Shown here piece by piece: positions 17,801 to 25,237 of a stretch of 64,000 nt of DNA. Source of the DNA: Minicystis rosea (lineage in GTDB: Bacteria > Myxococcota_A > Polyangia > Polyangiales > Polyangiaceae); assembly GCA_001931535.1 (NCBI GenBank), contig CP016211.1:6431573-6495572 (forward strand), in the 5' to 3' direction. Every line of letters starts with the position of its first letter. Position 1 is the stretch's first letter. The notes below the pieces were generated by a model. The model was not told the origin of the DNA, made no database searches, and saw only the letters and a program-made list of their open reading frames with translations. A program made the position numbers and the translations under genes.

Positions 17801-20800
17801 GCGAGCGGCAACTGCGCCGACGGCGTGTGCTGCGACGGGCTCTGCACCGGCACCTGCATGGCATGCACGGGCGCCCTCAAGGGCTACGGCACCGACGGCG
17901 CCTGCCAGCCGATCTTGACGGGCTCCGATCCCGAGAGCGAGTGCGCCGATCAAGGCGCGGCCTCGTGCGGGAGCAACGGCGTCTGCAACGGCGCCGGCGC
18001 GTGCCAGAAGTACTCGGTGGGCACGCAATGCGTGGCGCAGACCTGCGCCGCCGACGGCGTGACCCTGAACAAGCCGCGCGAGTGCGACGGCTCGGGGACG
18101 TGCAGCCCGGGCGCGACCCAGGGTTGCGCGCCCTACGTGTGCTCCGGCGCGGCCTGCCTCACGAGCTGCACGACCTCGGCGCAGTGCGCGCCCGGGTTCT
18201 CGTGCAGCAACGGGAGCTGCACCACCGCCTGCACGACCGACGCGCAGTGCGGCTCGACCGGCTACTGCAACGGCACCATCTGCCAGACGAAGAAGCCCAA
18301 CGGCAACGCGTGCGGAGGCACGAACCAGTGCTCGTCCGGCTTCTGCGCGGACGGCGTGTGCTGCGACGCTTCGTGCAACGGCACCTGCGTGGCGTGCACC
18401 GTGGCCAAGAAGGGCGCCGGCACCGACGGCACCTGCGGGCCCATCGCCGTGGGCGCGGATCCCGACGGCGAGTGCTCCGATCAAGGCTCGACCTCGTGCG
18501 GGAACACGGGCTCCTGCAACGGCGCGGGCGCCTGCCAGAAGTACGCGGCCGGCACGTCCTGCGGCGCGGCGTCGTGCAGCGGGACGGTGCTCACGAGCGC
18601 CAACTTCTGCAACGGATCGGGGACGTGCGTCATCGGCGGCACGGTCCAGTGCTCGCCGTACAACTGCCTCAACGGGACCTGCACCGTCTCGTGCGTCGTC
18701 GACACCGACTGCGCGACGGGCGCCTATTGCAACGGCGTGCAGTGCAAGGCCAAGCTGCCCAACGGCTCGGCCTGCCTCGGCCCCAACGAGTGCGGCAGCG
18801 GCAACTGCGTCGACGGCTTCTGCTGCAACAGCACCTGCAACGGGGCCTGCCAAGCGTGCTCCAACGCCAAGAAGGGCTCGGGCCTCGACGGCGCCTGCGG
18901 GTCCGTGGCCGCGGGCACGGATCCCGACAGCGAGTGCGCCGATCAAGGCGCGGCGTCGTGCGGGACCAACGGCTTCTGCGACGGCGCGGGCGCCTGCCAG
19001 AAGTATGCGTCCGGCACCGTGTGCGTGGGCGGGAGCTGCGCCGGCGACGGCGTGACGCTCACGGCCGCGTCGACGTGCAACGGCGCGGGCGTGTGCGTGT
19101 CGGGCTCGACGACGAGCTGCGCGCCCTTCGCCTGCGTGGCCGGCGCCTGCACCAACGGCTCGCCTTGCTCGGTGGACAGCCAGTGCGCGCCGACCGCGTA
19201 CTGCAACGGCACGACGTGCGTCTCGAAGAAGGCGATCAGCGCGTCGTGCATGACGGGCCACGAGTGCACCTCGGGCTTCTGCGCGGACAACGTTTGCTGC
19301 AACCTCGCTTGCAGCGGCCAGTGCCAGGCGTGCACCGCGAGCAAGAAGGGCAGCGGCTCCGATGGCACGTGCGGGAACATCGCGGCCGGCGCCGATCCTG
19401 ACGCGGAGTGCGCCGACCAGGGCGCCGCCTCCTGCGGGACCAACGGATCGTGCAACGGCAACGGCGCGTGCCAGCTCTACACGAACGGCACCGTCTGCGC
19501 GGCGGCCTCGTGCGCGAGCGGGACGGCGACCGCCGCCAAGACCTGCGACGGCCTCGGCACCTGCAACAGCAACGGCACGACGAGCTGCGGGAGCTTCGCC
19601 TGCTCCGGCGGGACGTGCCTCACGAGCTGCACGAGCAACGCGCAGTGCTTGGCGGGCTCGTACTGCACGAGCACGACCAACGGGACGTGCCAGCCGCTCA
19701 AGACCCAAGGCGCGCCGTGCGGCGGCGCCAACGAGTGCAGCACCGGCGCCTGCGTGGACGGCTTCTGCTGCAGCAGCACGTGCGGCGCCGGCTGCCAGGC
19801 GTGCAGCAACACGCTCACGGGTCAGCCGAACGGGACGTGCGCGCCCATCTCGGCGGGCCTCAACGCCAAGAGCGGCTGCACCGCGACGGCCGCCGCGAGC
19901 TGCGGCAACGACGGCAAGTGCGACGGCGCGGGCAACTGCGAGAAGTGGTCGAGCTCCACGCAGTGCGTGGCCCCGAGCTGCACCGGCGGCACGCAGACCA
20001 ACCCGTCGAACTGCAACGGCACGGGCACCTGCACGACGCCCAGCACCGCGAGCTGCGGGAACTACGCCTGCGGCGCGACCTCCTGCAAGACCATGCCTTG
20101 CACGGGCGACAACGACTGCTCGAGCGGCGCCTGGTGCATGATGTCGAACTGCGTGGCGAAGAGCGCGACGGCTGCCACCTGCGGCGGCAACAACGAGTGC
20201 ACGAGCAACGCGTGCATCGACGGCGTGTGCTGCGGTAGCGCCAGCTGCGGCACCTGCCAGACGTGCAACGGCACCACGCCCGGCACCTGCACCAACATCG
20301 CGCAGGGCTCGACCGACAACGTCCCGGCGGGCACCTGCACCGGCGGCAACGTCTGCGATGGCAACGGCGCCTGCAAGCTCGCCGTCGGCCAGACGGGCTG
20401 CACGGGGAGCGCGCAGTGCGCGTTCGGCAACTGCGTCGACGGTGCGTGCTGCGGCAGCGCGAGCTGCGGCACCTGCGAGACGTGCAACGGCACCACGCCG
20501 GGCACCTGCACCAACATCACGGCAGGCCAGCCTGACACCAATCCGGCGGGCACCTGCGGGCCGACCTGCTCGGCCGGCAGCTCGCAGCCGGCGTCGTGCG
20601 ACGGGTCGGGCACGTGCACCATGGGCACGCCCGTGGCGTGCGGGGCCTACCTCTGCAACACGACCTCCGGCAACTGCTACACGAGCTGCGCGACGAACGC
20701 CGAGTGCAGCACGAACTACCAGTGCGTCGGCGGCACTTGCCTCCTCGCCGCCGGCCAGGCGTGCGCCTCGAACGGCGTGTGCGCGACGAACTACTGCAAC

Positions 20801-21451
20801 GGCAGCAGCGTCTGCGCGGCGTGCACGACCACGAACCAGTGCCCCACCAACTACCGCTGCTCCGGCGGGAGCTGCCTGCTCGCGACCGGCCAGCCCTGCA
20901 CGGCCGACACGGCGTGCGCCACCAACTACTGCAGCACGACCTGCACGGCCTGCACCGCTGCGGGCAACTGCGACGGCACTCCGAACCAGTGCGTCTCCGC
21001 CGTGCTCAGCGGCACCTGCTCGATGACCACGGGCGGCGCCTGCACCAAGGACGCGCAGTGCCAGAGCAACCACTGCGTCGGCGGCGTGTGCGCTGCCTGC
21101 GCGGCGGGCTCGCCCTGCCCGACCGGCTTCACCTGCAACGCCAGTAGCGTCTGCGTAGGCCCGGCCGGTGCGCCGTGCTCCCAGGCCAGCCACTGCCCGA
21201 CCAACACGGGCAGCTCGTGCGGCGCGCTCGGCTTCTGCCTGGGCGGCAACGGGGCGGCGTGCACGGCGGACAACCAGTGCGTGACCAACAACTGCGCGAG
21301 CGGCACCTGCGCGAACTGCACCAACAACAACCAGTGCCCGAGCAACTCTTGCAGCGGCAACACGTGCAAGTCCCCGACCGGCACCGTGTGCAACTCGGGC
21401 GCGCAATGCACCTCCGGCACGTGCAACGCCGCCACCGGCGTCTGCAACTGA
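14819..21451 (+). CDS. Giant Cys-rich MopE-type repeat protein (2,210 residues)
   Basis: The start has a strong Shine-Dalgarno sequence (GGGAGGGG, about 7 nt upstream) and a signal peptide (hydrophobic residues 9-24, followed by SSC, possibly a lipobox). Three repeat classes follow in order. Six MopE-like calcium/metal-binding motifs (about 89-425) have the form CNxxDDDCNGxxDDG, the first being CNAIDDNCDGIVDEGC. Five units of about 45 residues (about 433-650) carry NGxETDxDCGG. Nine units of roughly 110-130 residues (about 673-1900) are centred on GNCxDGVCC-CxxxCQAC. A looser Cys-rich tail ends the protein. Thousands of bases of GGC/TGC-rich codons give a long antisense open frame, which I reject. 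The protein is probably an extracellular, heavily disulfide-bonded or metal-binding surface fibre; the function is unknown. A large hairpin follows the stop. Confidence 0.88.
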   Translation: MSSRRVLHAAIMALLVIAVGLGAASSCTSMLGIDTDYGTNECITGVDDAGAKLAPLVCGKGACFKIFPHCDDNQLPNECPDAGGAEEKCNAIDDNCDGIVDEGCACEDGKTQVCYRGSVETRNTGLCHDGVQTCKNGVWGECVGDVLPVPEACDQRDNDCNGKVDDGPDCTCGVGQKQPCYTGPEGSLDHTMTAPCKEGTQTCGSNGLWGDCAGSVGPSPETCDGIDNNCNGVPDEGCPCTGTTAVHCYTGLPANTEGVGNCKGGTQVCTAGQVTGCQGEVTPKPEQCNGLDDDCNGVPDDGEFGIGQPCTVVGVKGPCGLGVKACSTPANGEPKNADGSHCKQVKFPEPEVCDGVDNDCDGTVDNGNPGGGGFCTLNDPAIKGECVNGVSKCVGGQVVCAQNYTPVAESCNAKDDDCNGKLDDGPFCCPDLVQNGNETDVNCGGSCPPCAAGLTCVQDVDCQSLICKMSKCQPAVCNDFVKNGLETDIDCGGPVCPTRCNVGQSCKTPSDCATGVCVSNVCIGAGCSDFVKNGTETDTDCGGPLCPLCAAGLKCNGNGDCASHICTNGICKGSTCSDTVENGLETDTDCGGGCIACDIGKKCKVGSDCKSAVCSGSLCQAPTCSDGVQNGNETDIDCGGPCPLKCGIGYKCNTGGDCTSTVCNNNFCAQKPLGALCAAATECSSGNCIDGVCCNTSCGGVCQACVAAKKGAGNDGICGPIGAGADPDAECADQGATSCGTDGSCDGAGACRIYPIGTTCSPAGCQADGVTLKNASTCNGLGACVSGGTTNCAPSTCASSVCVSACTMDSQCASTAYCSGTACIAKKTDGSVCNVGKECLSGNCIDGVCCNLPCTGPCQACSSAKKGGGNDGICGNVAAGADPDNECVFQNQSSCGTTGFCDGFGKCQVYAGGTSCSPVICASATTLNKGSQCDGAGTCVPNGTQGCGNYVCSGAACLTSCSSNTDCISTAFCNGTVCTTKKNLGAACAAAGECASGNCADGVCCDGLCTGTCMACTGALKGYGTDGACQPILTGSDPESECADQGAASCGSNGVCNGAGACQKYSVGTQCVAQTCAADGVTLNKPRECDGSGTCSPGATQGCAPYVCSGAACLTSCTTSAQCAPGFSCSNGSCTTACTTDAQCGSTGYCNGTICQTKKPNGNACGGTNQCSSGFCADGVCCDASCNGTCVACTVAKKGAGTDGTCGPIAVGADPDGECSDQGSTSCGNTGSCNGAGACQKYAAGTSCGAASCSGTVLTSANFCNGSGTCVIGGTVQCSPYNCLNGTCTVSCVVDTDCATGAYCNGVQCKAKLPNGSACLGPNECGSGNCVDGFCCNSTCNGACQACSNAKKGSGLDGACGSVAAGTDPDSECADQGAASCGTNGFCDGAGACQKYASGTVCVGGSCAGDGVTLTAASTCNGAGVCVSGSTTSCAPFACVAGACTNGSPCSVDSQCAPTAYCNGTTCVSKKAISASCMTGHECTSGFCADNVCCNLACSGQCQACTASKKGSGSDGTCGNIAAGADPDAECADQGAASCGTNGSCNGNGACQLYTNGTVCAAASCASGTATAAKTCDGLGTCNSNGTTSCGSFACSGGTCLTSCTSNAQCLAGSYCTSTTNGTCQPLKTQGAPCGGANECSTGACVDGFCCSSTCGAGCQACSNTLTGQPNGTCAPISAGLNAKSGCTATAAASCGNDGKCDGAGNCEKWSSSTQCVAPSCTGGTQTNPSNCNGTGTCTTPSTASCGNYACGATSCKTMPCTGDNDCSSGAWCMMSNCVAKSATAATCGGNNECTSNACIDGVCCGSASCGTCQTCNGTTPGTCTNIAQGSTDNVPAGTCTGGNVCDGNGACKLAVGQTGCTGSAQCAFGNCVDGACCGSASCGTCETCNGTTPGTCTNITAGQPDTNPAGTCGPTCSAGSSQPASCDGSGTCTMGTPVACGAYLCNTTSGNCYTSCATNAECSTNYQCVGGTCLLAAGQACASNGVCATNYCNGSSVCAACTTTNQCPTNYRCSGGSCLLATGQPCTADTACATNYCSTTCTACTAAGNCDGTPNQCVSAVLSGTCSMTTGGACTKDAQCQSNHCVGGVCAACAAGSPCPTGFTCNASSVCVGPAGAPCSQASHCPTNTGSSCGALGFCLGGNGAACTADNQCVTNNCASGTCANCTNNNQCPSNSCSGNTCKSPTGTVCNSGAQCTSGTCNAATGVCN
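16835..20550 (+). repeat. Nine coding repeats with GNCxDGVCC core
   Basis: The cores, in order, are GNCIDGVCC (twice), GNCADGVCC, GFCADGVCC, GNCVDGFCC, GFCADNVCC, GACVDGFCC, NACIDGVCC and GNCVDGACC. Each is followed by a CxxC or CQAC segment, and in most by a GADPDxECADQGAxSCG block. The last two units are shorter. The period is about 330-390 bp, consistent with expansion by duplication and later divergence. Confidence 0.8.
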
Positions 21452-21457
21452 TCGAAC

Positions 21458-21498
21458 GCGCGACGGTCGCCCGCCTCCCCCGCGGGTGACCGTCGCGC
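21458..21498 (+). terminator. 17-bp stem hairpin just after the giant gene
   Basis: GCGCGACGGTCGCCCGC (21458-21474) pairs with GCGGGTGACCGTCGCGC (21482-21498) with one G-U pair and a 7-nt loop. It starts 6 bp after the TGA of the 2,210-residue gene. There is no U tract, but the stability and position make a transcription terminator or 3'-end protecting hairpin likely. Confidence 0.65.
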
Positions 21499-21690
21499 TC
21501 CCCACCGCCGCGCTACCCCTCTCCAACACGATCTCCCGCGGGCGGCACGCCTCGCCGCCCGCGACATCACGTCGCCCGGTCCCCGTCGGCGCGACCTGAT
21601 CGCCGGCGACGCGCCCGCGTTGCCGTCATCGCCGCTCGAGCAGGACACCGCATTTCGCGGCAGCCACCGCTGACAATCCAGTCGGTAGCC

Positions 21691-21899
21691 GACAACGAGC
21701 TCCGCGCAGACGAAATGGCTCGCTGGACAGACGTCGACACTCCCCCGCCAGACGAAGGTGTCTCACGAAGCGTGTCCGCATCCGCCGCGCAGCCGAAGAT
21801 CTCTGGCGGAAGGATGTCGACACCCTCTCCGCAGACAGAGATCTCTACCGGGAGGTCGTCGACACCCTCCCCGCAGACAAAGATCTCTGCCGGAGAATG
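21691..21899. repeat. 42-bp tandem repeat, about five units
   Basis: Units begin at 21691 (degenerate), 21733 (41 bp, degenerate), 21774, 21816 and 21858. The core includes GTCGACACCCT, CCGCAGAC and AGATCTCT. The stretch lies between the giant gene and the lipoprotein gene on the opposite strand. Read on the minus strand, the last three units encode a 14-residue period such as PVEISVCGEGVDIL, but no initiation signals or conserved domain support a gene. Confidence 0.7.
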
Positions 21900-21946
21900 C
21901 CCTCTCGCGGAGGACCTCATCTCCTCCGCACCGCCGACGACGCTCG

Positions 21947-22498
21947 CTACTTCCGCCGCAGCGTCGCGATGGACGCGAACGCGGTGCGCTGCCCGTCTTC
22001 GGGCGCGTCCTTCGCGGCGGCGTACACGAGCAGCGTCCGTTGGCCTTCGCCGACGTCGATCACCGCGTACTGCATCCGCCCTTCGTCTCCGCCGAAGCGA
22101 CAGGAGCCGCTCGCTCCCTTCGCCGGGAGCTGCTCCGGACCGATGCTGAGCGATTGCTCGTCACCCGTCTTCGGCTCGGCGCCGCCCATCGCGCCGATGG
22201 CTTCGGACACGCGCGCAGCCACCGTGTCTCCGGCACCGATCGACGCTGCGGCCAGATGCGTCCGTCGATCCGCCGTCGAATGCACCGTCCACGCGCCCTG
22301 CGTGCGGCCCTGCCAGCCTGCCGGCGCTTCCATCTGCGCGCGGGTGAGCGTGATCGGCGTGCTCTCGATCTTCGCCGCGGCGTTCGCGGACGGCGCCGCT
22401 TCGGTCTTGCCGGAGCCCTCGCTCGGAGCCTGCTCCGGCGCACAGCCGACAAGGAGGCACACCGCGATCGCCGTTGCTCCAACCATCTTCGCCGTCAT
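21947..22498 (-). CDS. Lipoprotein of unknown function
   Basis: A 183-residue lipoprotein. The ATG at 22498 starts MTAKMVGATAIAVCLLVGC with lipobox Cys19 and overlaps the stop of the upstream coiled-coil gene (ATGA), giving translational coupling. The mature part (PITLTRAQMEAPAGWQGR to RTAFASIATLRRK) looks like a small beta-rich stress-response or binding domain. I do not recognise the family. The same frame continues far upstream, but that is a shadow of the coiled-coil gene. Confidence 0.68.
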   Translation of the reverse strand: MTAKMVGATAIAVCLLVGCAPEQAPSEGSGKTEAAPSANAAAKIESTPITLTRAQMEAPAGWQGRTQGAWTVHSTADRRTHLAAASIGAGDTVAARVSEAIGAMGGAEPKTGDEQSLSIGPEQLPAKGASGSCRFGGDEGRMQYAVIDVGEGQRTLLVYAAAKDAPEDGQRTAFASIATLRRK

Positions 22499-23472
22499 CG
22501 TCGACCTCCGCCCTCTCGTCCGATCTTGCCGAGCATATCGGAGCGCGGCGCCGCCCGGAAGTCGCCCTTCGGGTCCTCGTCCACGATCCCTGCCTTGAGG
22601 CAGCAATCCTTCACGGCCTGCCGCGCCACCGTCCCGCACACCGTGCACATCCATGCCGTCACGCGCACCGGCGGCGGCACCGGCTTCTCCTTCGAGGGCG
22701 GCGGCGGCGCGCTGCTCGCCCCCATCGCCTCCTGAAGCCTCGCCGTGGCGCGGCCGAGCTCCTCCCGCAGGAGCCGCACCTCGCCGACGTAGGACTCCTT
22801 CGCCGTCCGCGCGAGCCGCGCCTCTTCCTCGGCGAGCCGCTGCGCCTCGATCGCCTCGCGGCGCTCCGTCTGCGCGGCCTCCAGCGCGGCCCGCGTCTGC
22901 TGCTCGCGCTGCGCCGTCCGCGCTGCCTCGCCGCGCGCCTCGCCGAGCGCACGCTCCAGATCGGCTGTGCGTGCGTCCAGCGTCACCTGCGCCGTCGCGA
23001 CCGCCGCTTTCAACCGCGATGCCTTCGCCTCGAGCGCGCCGTGCGCTGCGGTGGCCGCCGCCTCGCGCTCCGCCGCCTTGGCCAGCGCGTCGCCGAGGTC
23101 GGAGACCTTGCGCTGGAGCGGCGCCCTCTCCTCTTCGGCGCGGGCCTTCTCCTCGCGCAGCGCCGCCTCGGCCGTTCGCGCTTCTTCCTGCGCTCTCTTC
23201 GCCGACGCTTCGGCCGTCGCGATGGCCGCGCGCGCCTGGTCGAGCGTGAGCTGCAGCGCCTCGGACTCGCGTTGCGACGCTTCCGCGCTCTGCTCCCGTG
23301 TCGCCTCCGAGGCCGCGAGCTGTCCGCGGACCGCATCGCGCGCCCCCACCTCGGCCGACAGTTGCCCCCGCGTCGCCTCGATCTCGGCGACGAGCCGCCG
23401 GCGAGCGCCGGCCAGCATCACGATCACCACGATCGCGACACCGAGCAGCACGAGAAGTGCGACCATCGGCAT
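22495..23472 (-). CDS. Membrane-anchored coiled-coil protein with C-terminal Cys cluster
   Basis: A 325-residue protein. A single N-terminal membrane helix (MPMVALLVLLGVAIVVIVML) is followed by about 220 residues of Ala/Glu/Arg-rich heptads forming a long coiled coil. A proline-rich hinge (PPPPSKEKPVPPP) and a short C-terminal domain with CTVCG and a CC pair follow. The last could bind a metal. The helix probably anchors it in the inner membrane. The topology resembles envelope-spanning or scaffold proteins. It is co-translated with the downstream lipoprotein, so both probably act in the same envelope process. No enzymatic motif is visible. Confidence 0.68.
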   Translation of the reverse strand: MPMVALLVLLGVAIVVIVMLAGARRRLVAEIEATRGQLSAEVGARDAVRGQLAASEATREQSAEASQRESEALQLTLDQARAAIATAEASAKRAQEEARTAEAALREEKARAEEERAPLQRKVSDLGDALAKAAEREAAATAAHGALEAKASRLKAAVATAQVTLDARTADLERALGEARGEAARTAQREQQTRAALEAAQTERREAIEAQRLAEEEARLARTAKESYVGEVRLLREELGRATARLQEAMGASSAPPPPSKEKPVPPPVRVTAWMCTVCGTVARQAVKDCCLKAGIVDEDPKGDFRAAPRSDMLGKIGREGGGRR

Positions 23473-23679
23473 GAGGGACCTTCAGAATGCCGTATTCGCC
23501 CGCGCAGGGCGAGGATCCGGCGCGTGAGCCCGTTGCGAGCGCGCCCACGCCCCGCGTATGCTCTCGGGTACTGTCCGCAGCAGGAGGGCCGCGCACATGG
23601 TTTGGGACATCGATGTCGGCTTGGCTCGTGTCCGAAAAGCCCAGTGCCTCCGAGGCATTCAGCCTTCGAGGATGTGAGC

Positions 23680-24621
23680 ATGATTGCCTTTCAGCGCACC
23701 GGCCGACGCGAGCGGCTCTTCCTCGAAGCGAGCCATCACCTCGACGGCACGCCGGTGGCCGTCCCCGATCGCTCCACCGCGCTCCTGCTCCTCCGTGATT
23801 TGAGCCGCGATCCATGGGGAATGGCGGCCCTCCGGCGGGTCTACGTCGAGGTCGTGGGCCGCTCGGCCATTTGTTCCGAGGGCGATCGCGCCGTGCTCGA
23901 GGCCCTCGCCCATCGCCTCGTCACCGGCCAGCTCCGCGTACGGAGCGTGGAGCTCCCCGACCTCGAAGTGCCCGAAGGCTCGCTCCTCCCCGTCTCCGAC
24001 GGCGGGGCGCCCGTCGAGCCCAAGCCGCCCGCGCCCACCTTCGTGGAGGTCCTGGTGCTCTTCGCGGACACCGGCCAACCCGTTCCTTCGATCAAGCTCA
24101 AGATCAAGCCTCCCGGCGGCAGCCCCGCCGAGCACACCACCGACAGCAGCGGCCTCATCCGCGTCGAAGGCCTGAAGAAGGACGGCGACTGCGAGATCTC
24201 GAGCGACATCAAGGGCGTGAAACGCGCCGAGTCACTCGTCGTCAGCGGCGCCCCGCCCTCCGCCCCGAGCGGCGACAAGCCCAAAGGCAAACAGCCAGAT
24301 TACAAGCTCATCACGCTCACCCGCTACAAAGTCAAAACGGGTGACTCGCTCGACAGCCTGGCCAAGAAGGTGGGCATCACCGGAAAAGATCTGGCCAAGT
24401 TCAATTGGGGCACGGACGATCCCAAAGAGATCAACAAGCACCTTCGCTGGGACGTCGGCTGCACCAAGAAGAGCGGCTCGAACTACGTCTTCGACGACTC
24501 CGACAAACCCGGCCTCATCTACCTGCCCGAGCCGCTCGACGCGACGGCCCCCACGGGCGGCCGCACCGTCCTCGGCGTCGAGACCCTCATCAAGGCCCGC
24601 CCGTGGATCTTCTCTCTGTGA
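23680..24621 (+). CDS. LysM-domain protein, probable T6SS spike/cargo accessory
   Basis: A 313-residue soluble protein without a signal peptide. The N-terminal about 95 residues form a small alpha/beta domain also recognisable at the start of the protein encoded at 51062. Next is an Ig-like module (FVEVLVLFADTGQPVPSIKL to LIRVEGLKKDGDCEIS, about 118-175) of the type repeated in that protein. Then comes a LysM domain (RYKVKTGDSLDSLAKKVGIT, about 219-265) and a short tail. The ATG at 23680 is the first sensible start; the longer open frame upstream is antisense to the coiled-coil gene. It converges with the PAAR-like gene at the distal end of the T6SS cluster. Proteins combining LysM with such Ig-like modules are usual near vgrG/PAAR genes, hence the role suggested. 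Confidence 0.6.
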   Translation: MIAFQRTGRRERLFLEASHHLDGTPVAVPDRSTALLLLRDLSRDPWGMAALRRVYVEVVGRSAICSEGDRAVLEALAHRLVTGQLRVRSVELPDLEVPEGSLLPVSDGGAPVEPKPPAPTFVEVLVLFADTGQPVPSIKLKIKPPGGSPAEHTTDSSGLIRVEGLKKDGDCEISSDIKGVKRAESLVVSGAPPSAPSGDKPKGKQPDYKLITLTRYKVKTGDSLDSLAKKVGITGKDLAKFNWGTDDPKEINKHLRWDVGCTKKSGSNYVFDDSDKPGLIYLPEPLDATAPTGGRTVLGVETLIKARPWIFSL

Positions 24622-24636
24622 TGCGTTGATTACGAT

Positions 24637-24654
24637 GGGGCCTCAAGCGGCCCC
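24637..24654. terminator. GC hairpin between convergent genes
   Basis: GGGGCC-TCAAGC-GGCCCC lies 15 bp after the LysM gene stop, in the 226-bp gap before the 3' end of the T6SS cluster. No clear U tract follows. It is likely a terminator for the LysM transcript. Nothing else is seen in this gap. Confidence 0.4.
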
Positions 24655-24847
24655 CCAATTCCCGAGCTCGACGAGCAAGCGCTGCTCGAGCGACGTAGGG
24701 CGCCCCGGCGAGCCTCACGCATTCAATCACCGCGCACGTCGCAAGGAATCGGAAGATCCTCCCGATTCCCCGCGATCGACGCACGCACACGCGGACTCGC
24801 GACGCCCCGCCTTCACGCGGGCGTCGAGGCGAATCCCCATCTCGCCT

Positions 24848-25234
24848 TCAAGGCACCTGGACCGTGAACTGCCCCGGGAGGTTGACCTGAATCACGCCGC
24901 CCCACATGCACATCAACATCGATGATTTGTTGAGCGTGGGCATGTTGCCGAGCAGCACCGTCGGCGCGCCGACCACCCAAGGAGCGGTGGTGTTGGGGAT
25001 GCAAGGCATGGGCGTGAGCACCCCCATCGCCGCCGCGGTGGCGGCGGCCACCATCGGGTTGGCCAGGCTCTGACACATCCCGAACGGCGGCACGTTCATG
25101 ATGGGCTTGTTGTCCATGATGTTCGCCGCCGGCGCACCCGTCATGGTCTTGTTCAATGGCAAGACCACGAGCGACGAGGGCGCCACCCCGAAGCTGCATT
25201 GCATCATCGCTCCCGAGCACACTTGCTGCCCCAT
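24848..25234 (-). CDS. PAAR-like protein (DUF4280), T6SS spike tip
   Basis: A 128-residue protein matching the DUF4280 PAAR-like pattern: VCSGAMMQCSFG near the N-terminus, MDNKPIMNVPPFGMCQS in the middle, MPCIPNTTAPWVVGAP, then SSMLMCMWGGVIQV close to the end. PAAR-like proteins sharpen the tip of the VgrG spike and can carry effectors. This one has no C-terminal extension, so any cargo must bind non-covalently. It is the last gene of the T6SS operon, 3 bp after the repeat-protein gene. Confidence 0.85.
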   Translation of the reverse strand: MGQQVCSGAMMQCSFGVAPSSLVVLPLNKTMTGAPAANIMDNKPIMNVPPFGMCQSLANPMVAAATAAAMGVLTPMPCIPNTTAPWVVGAPTVLLGNMPTLNKSSMLMCMWGGVIQVNLPGQFTVQVP

Positions 25235-25237
25235 CGC

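Noticed and set aside
15083..20550. Regular DNA repeats that might be a CRISPR or satellite array
   Set aside because: The repeats are in frame and encode conserved Cys motifs with long variable intervals; they are protein repeats.
14699..21529. A 2,276-codon open frame on the strand opposite the giant Cys-rich gene
   Set aside because: It is the antisense reading of GGC/TGC/AAC-rich repeats. Its product is almost only Ala, Arg, Val and Gly, with no signal peptide or motif, whereas the plus frame has an excellent ribosome site, signal peptide and known repeats.
22474..24621. A 715-codon frame containing the LysM protein
   Set aside because: The part before 23680 is antisense to the coiled-coil gene and low in complexity; the LysM protein starts at the ATG at 23680.
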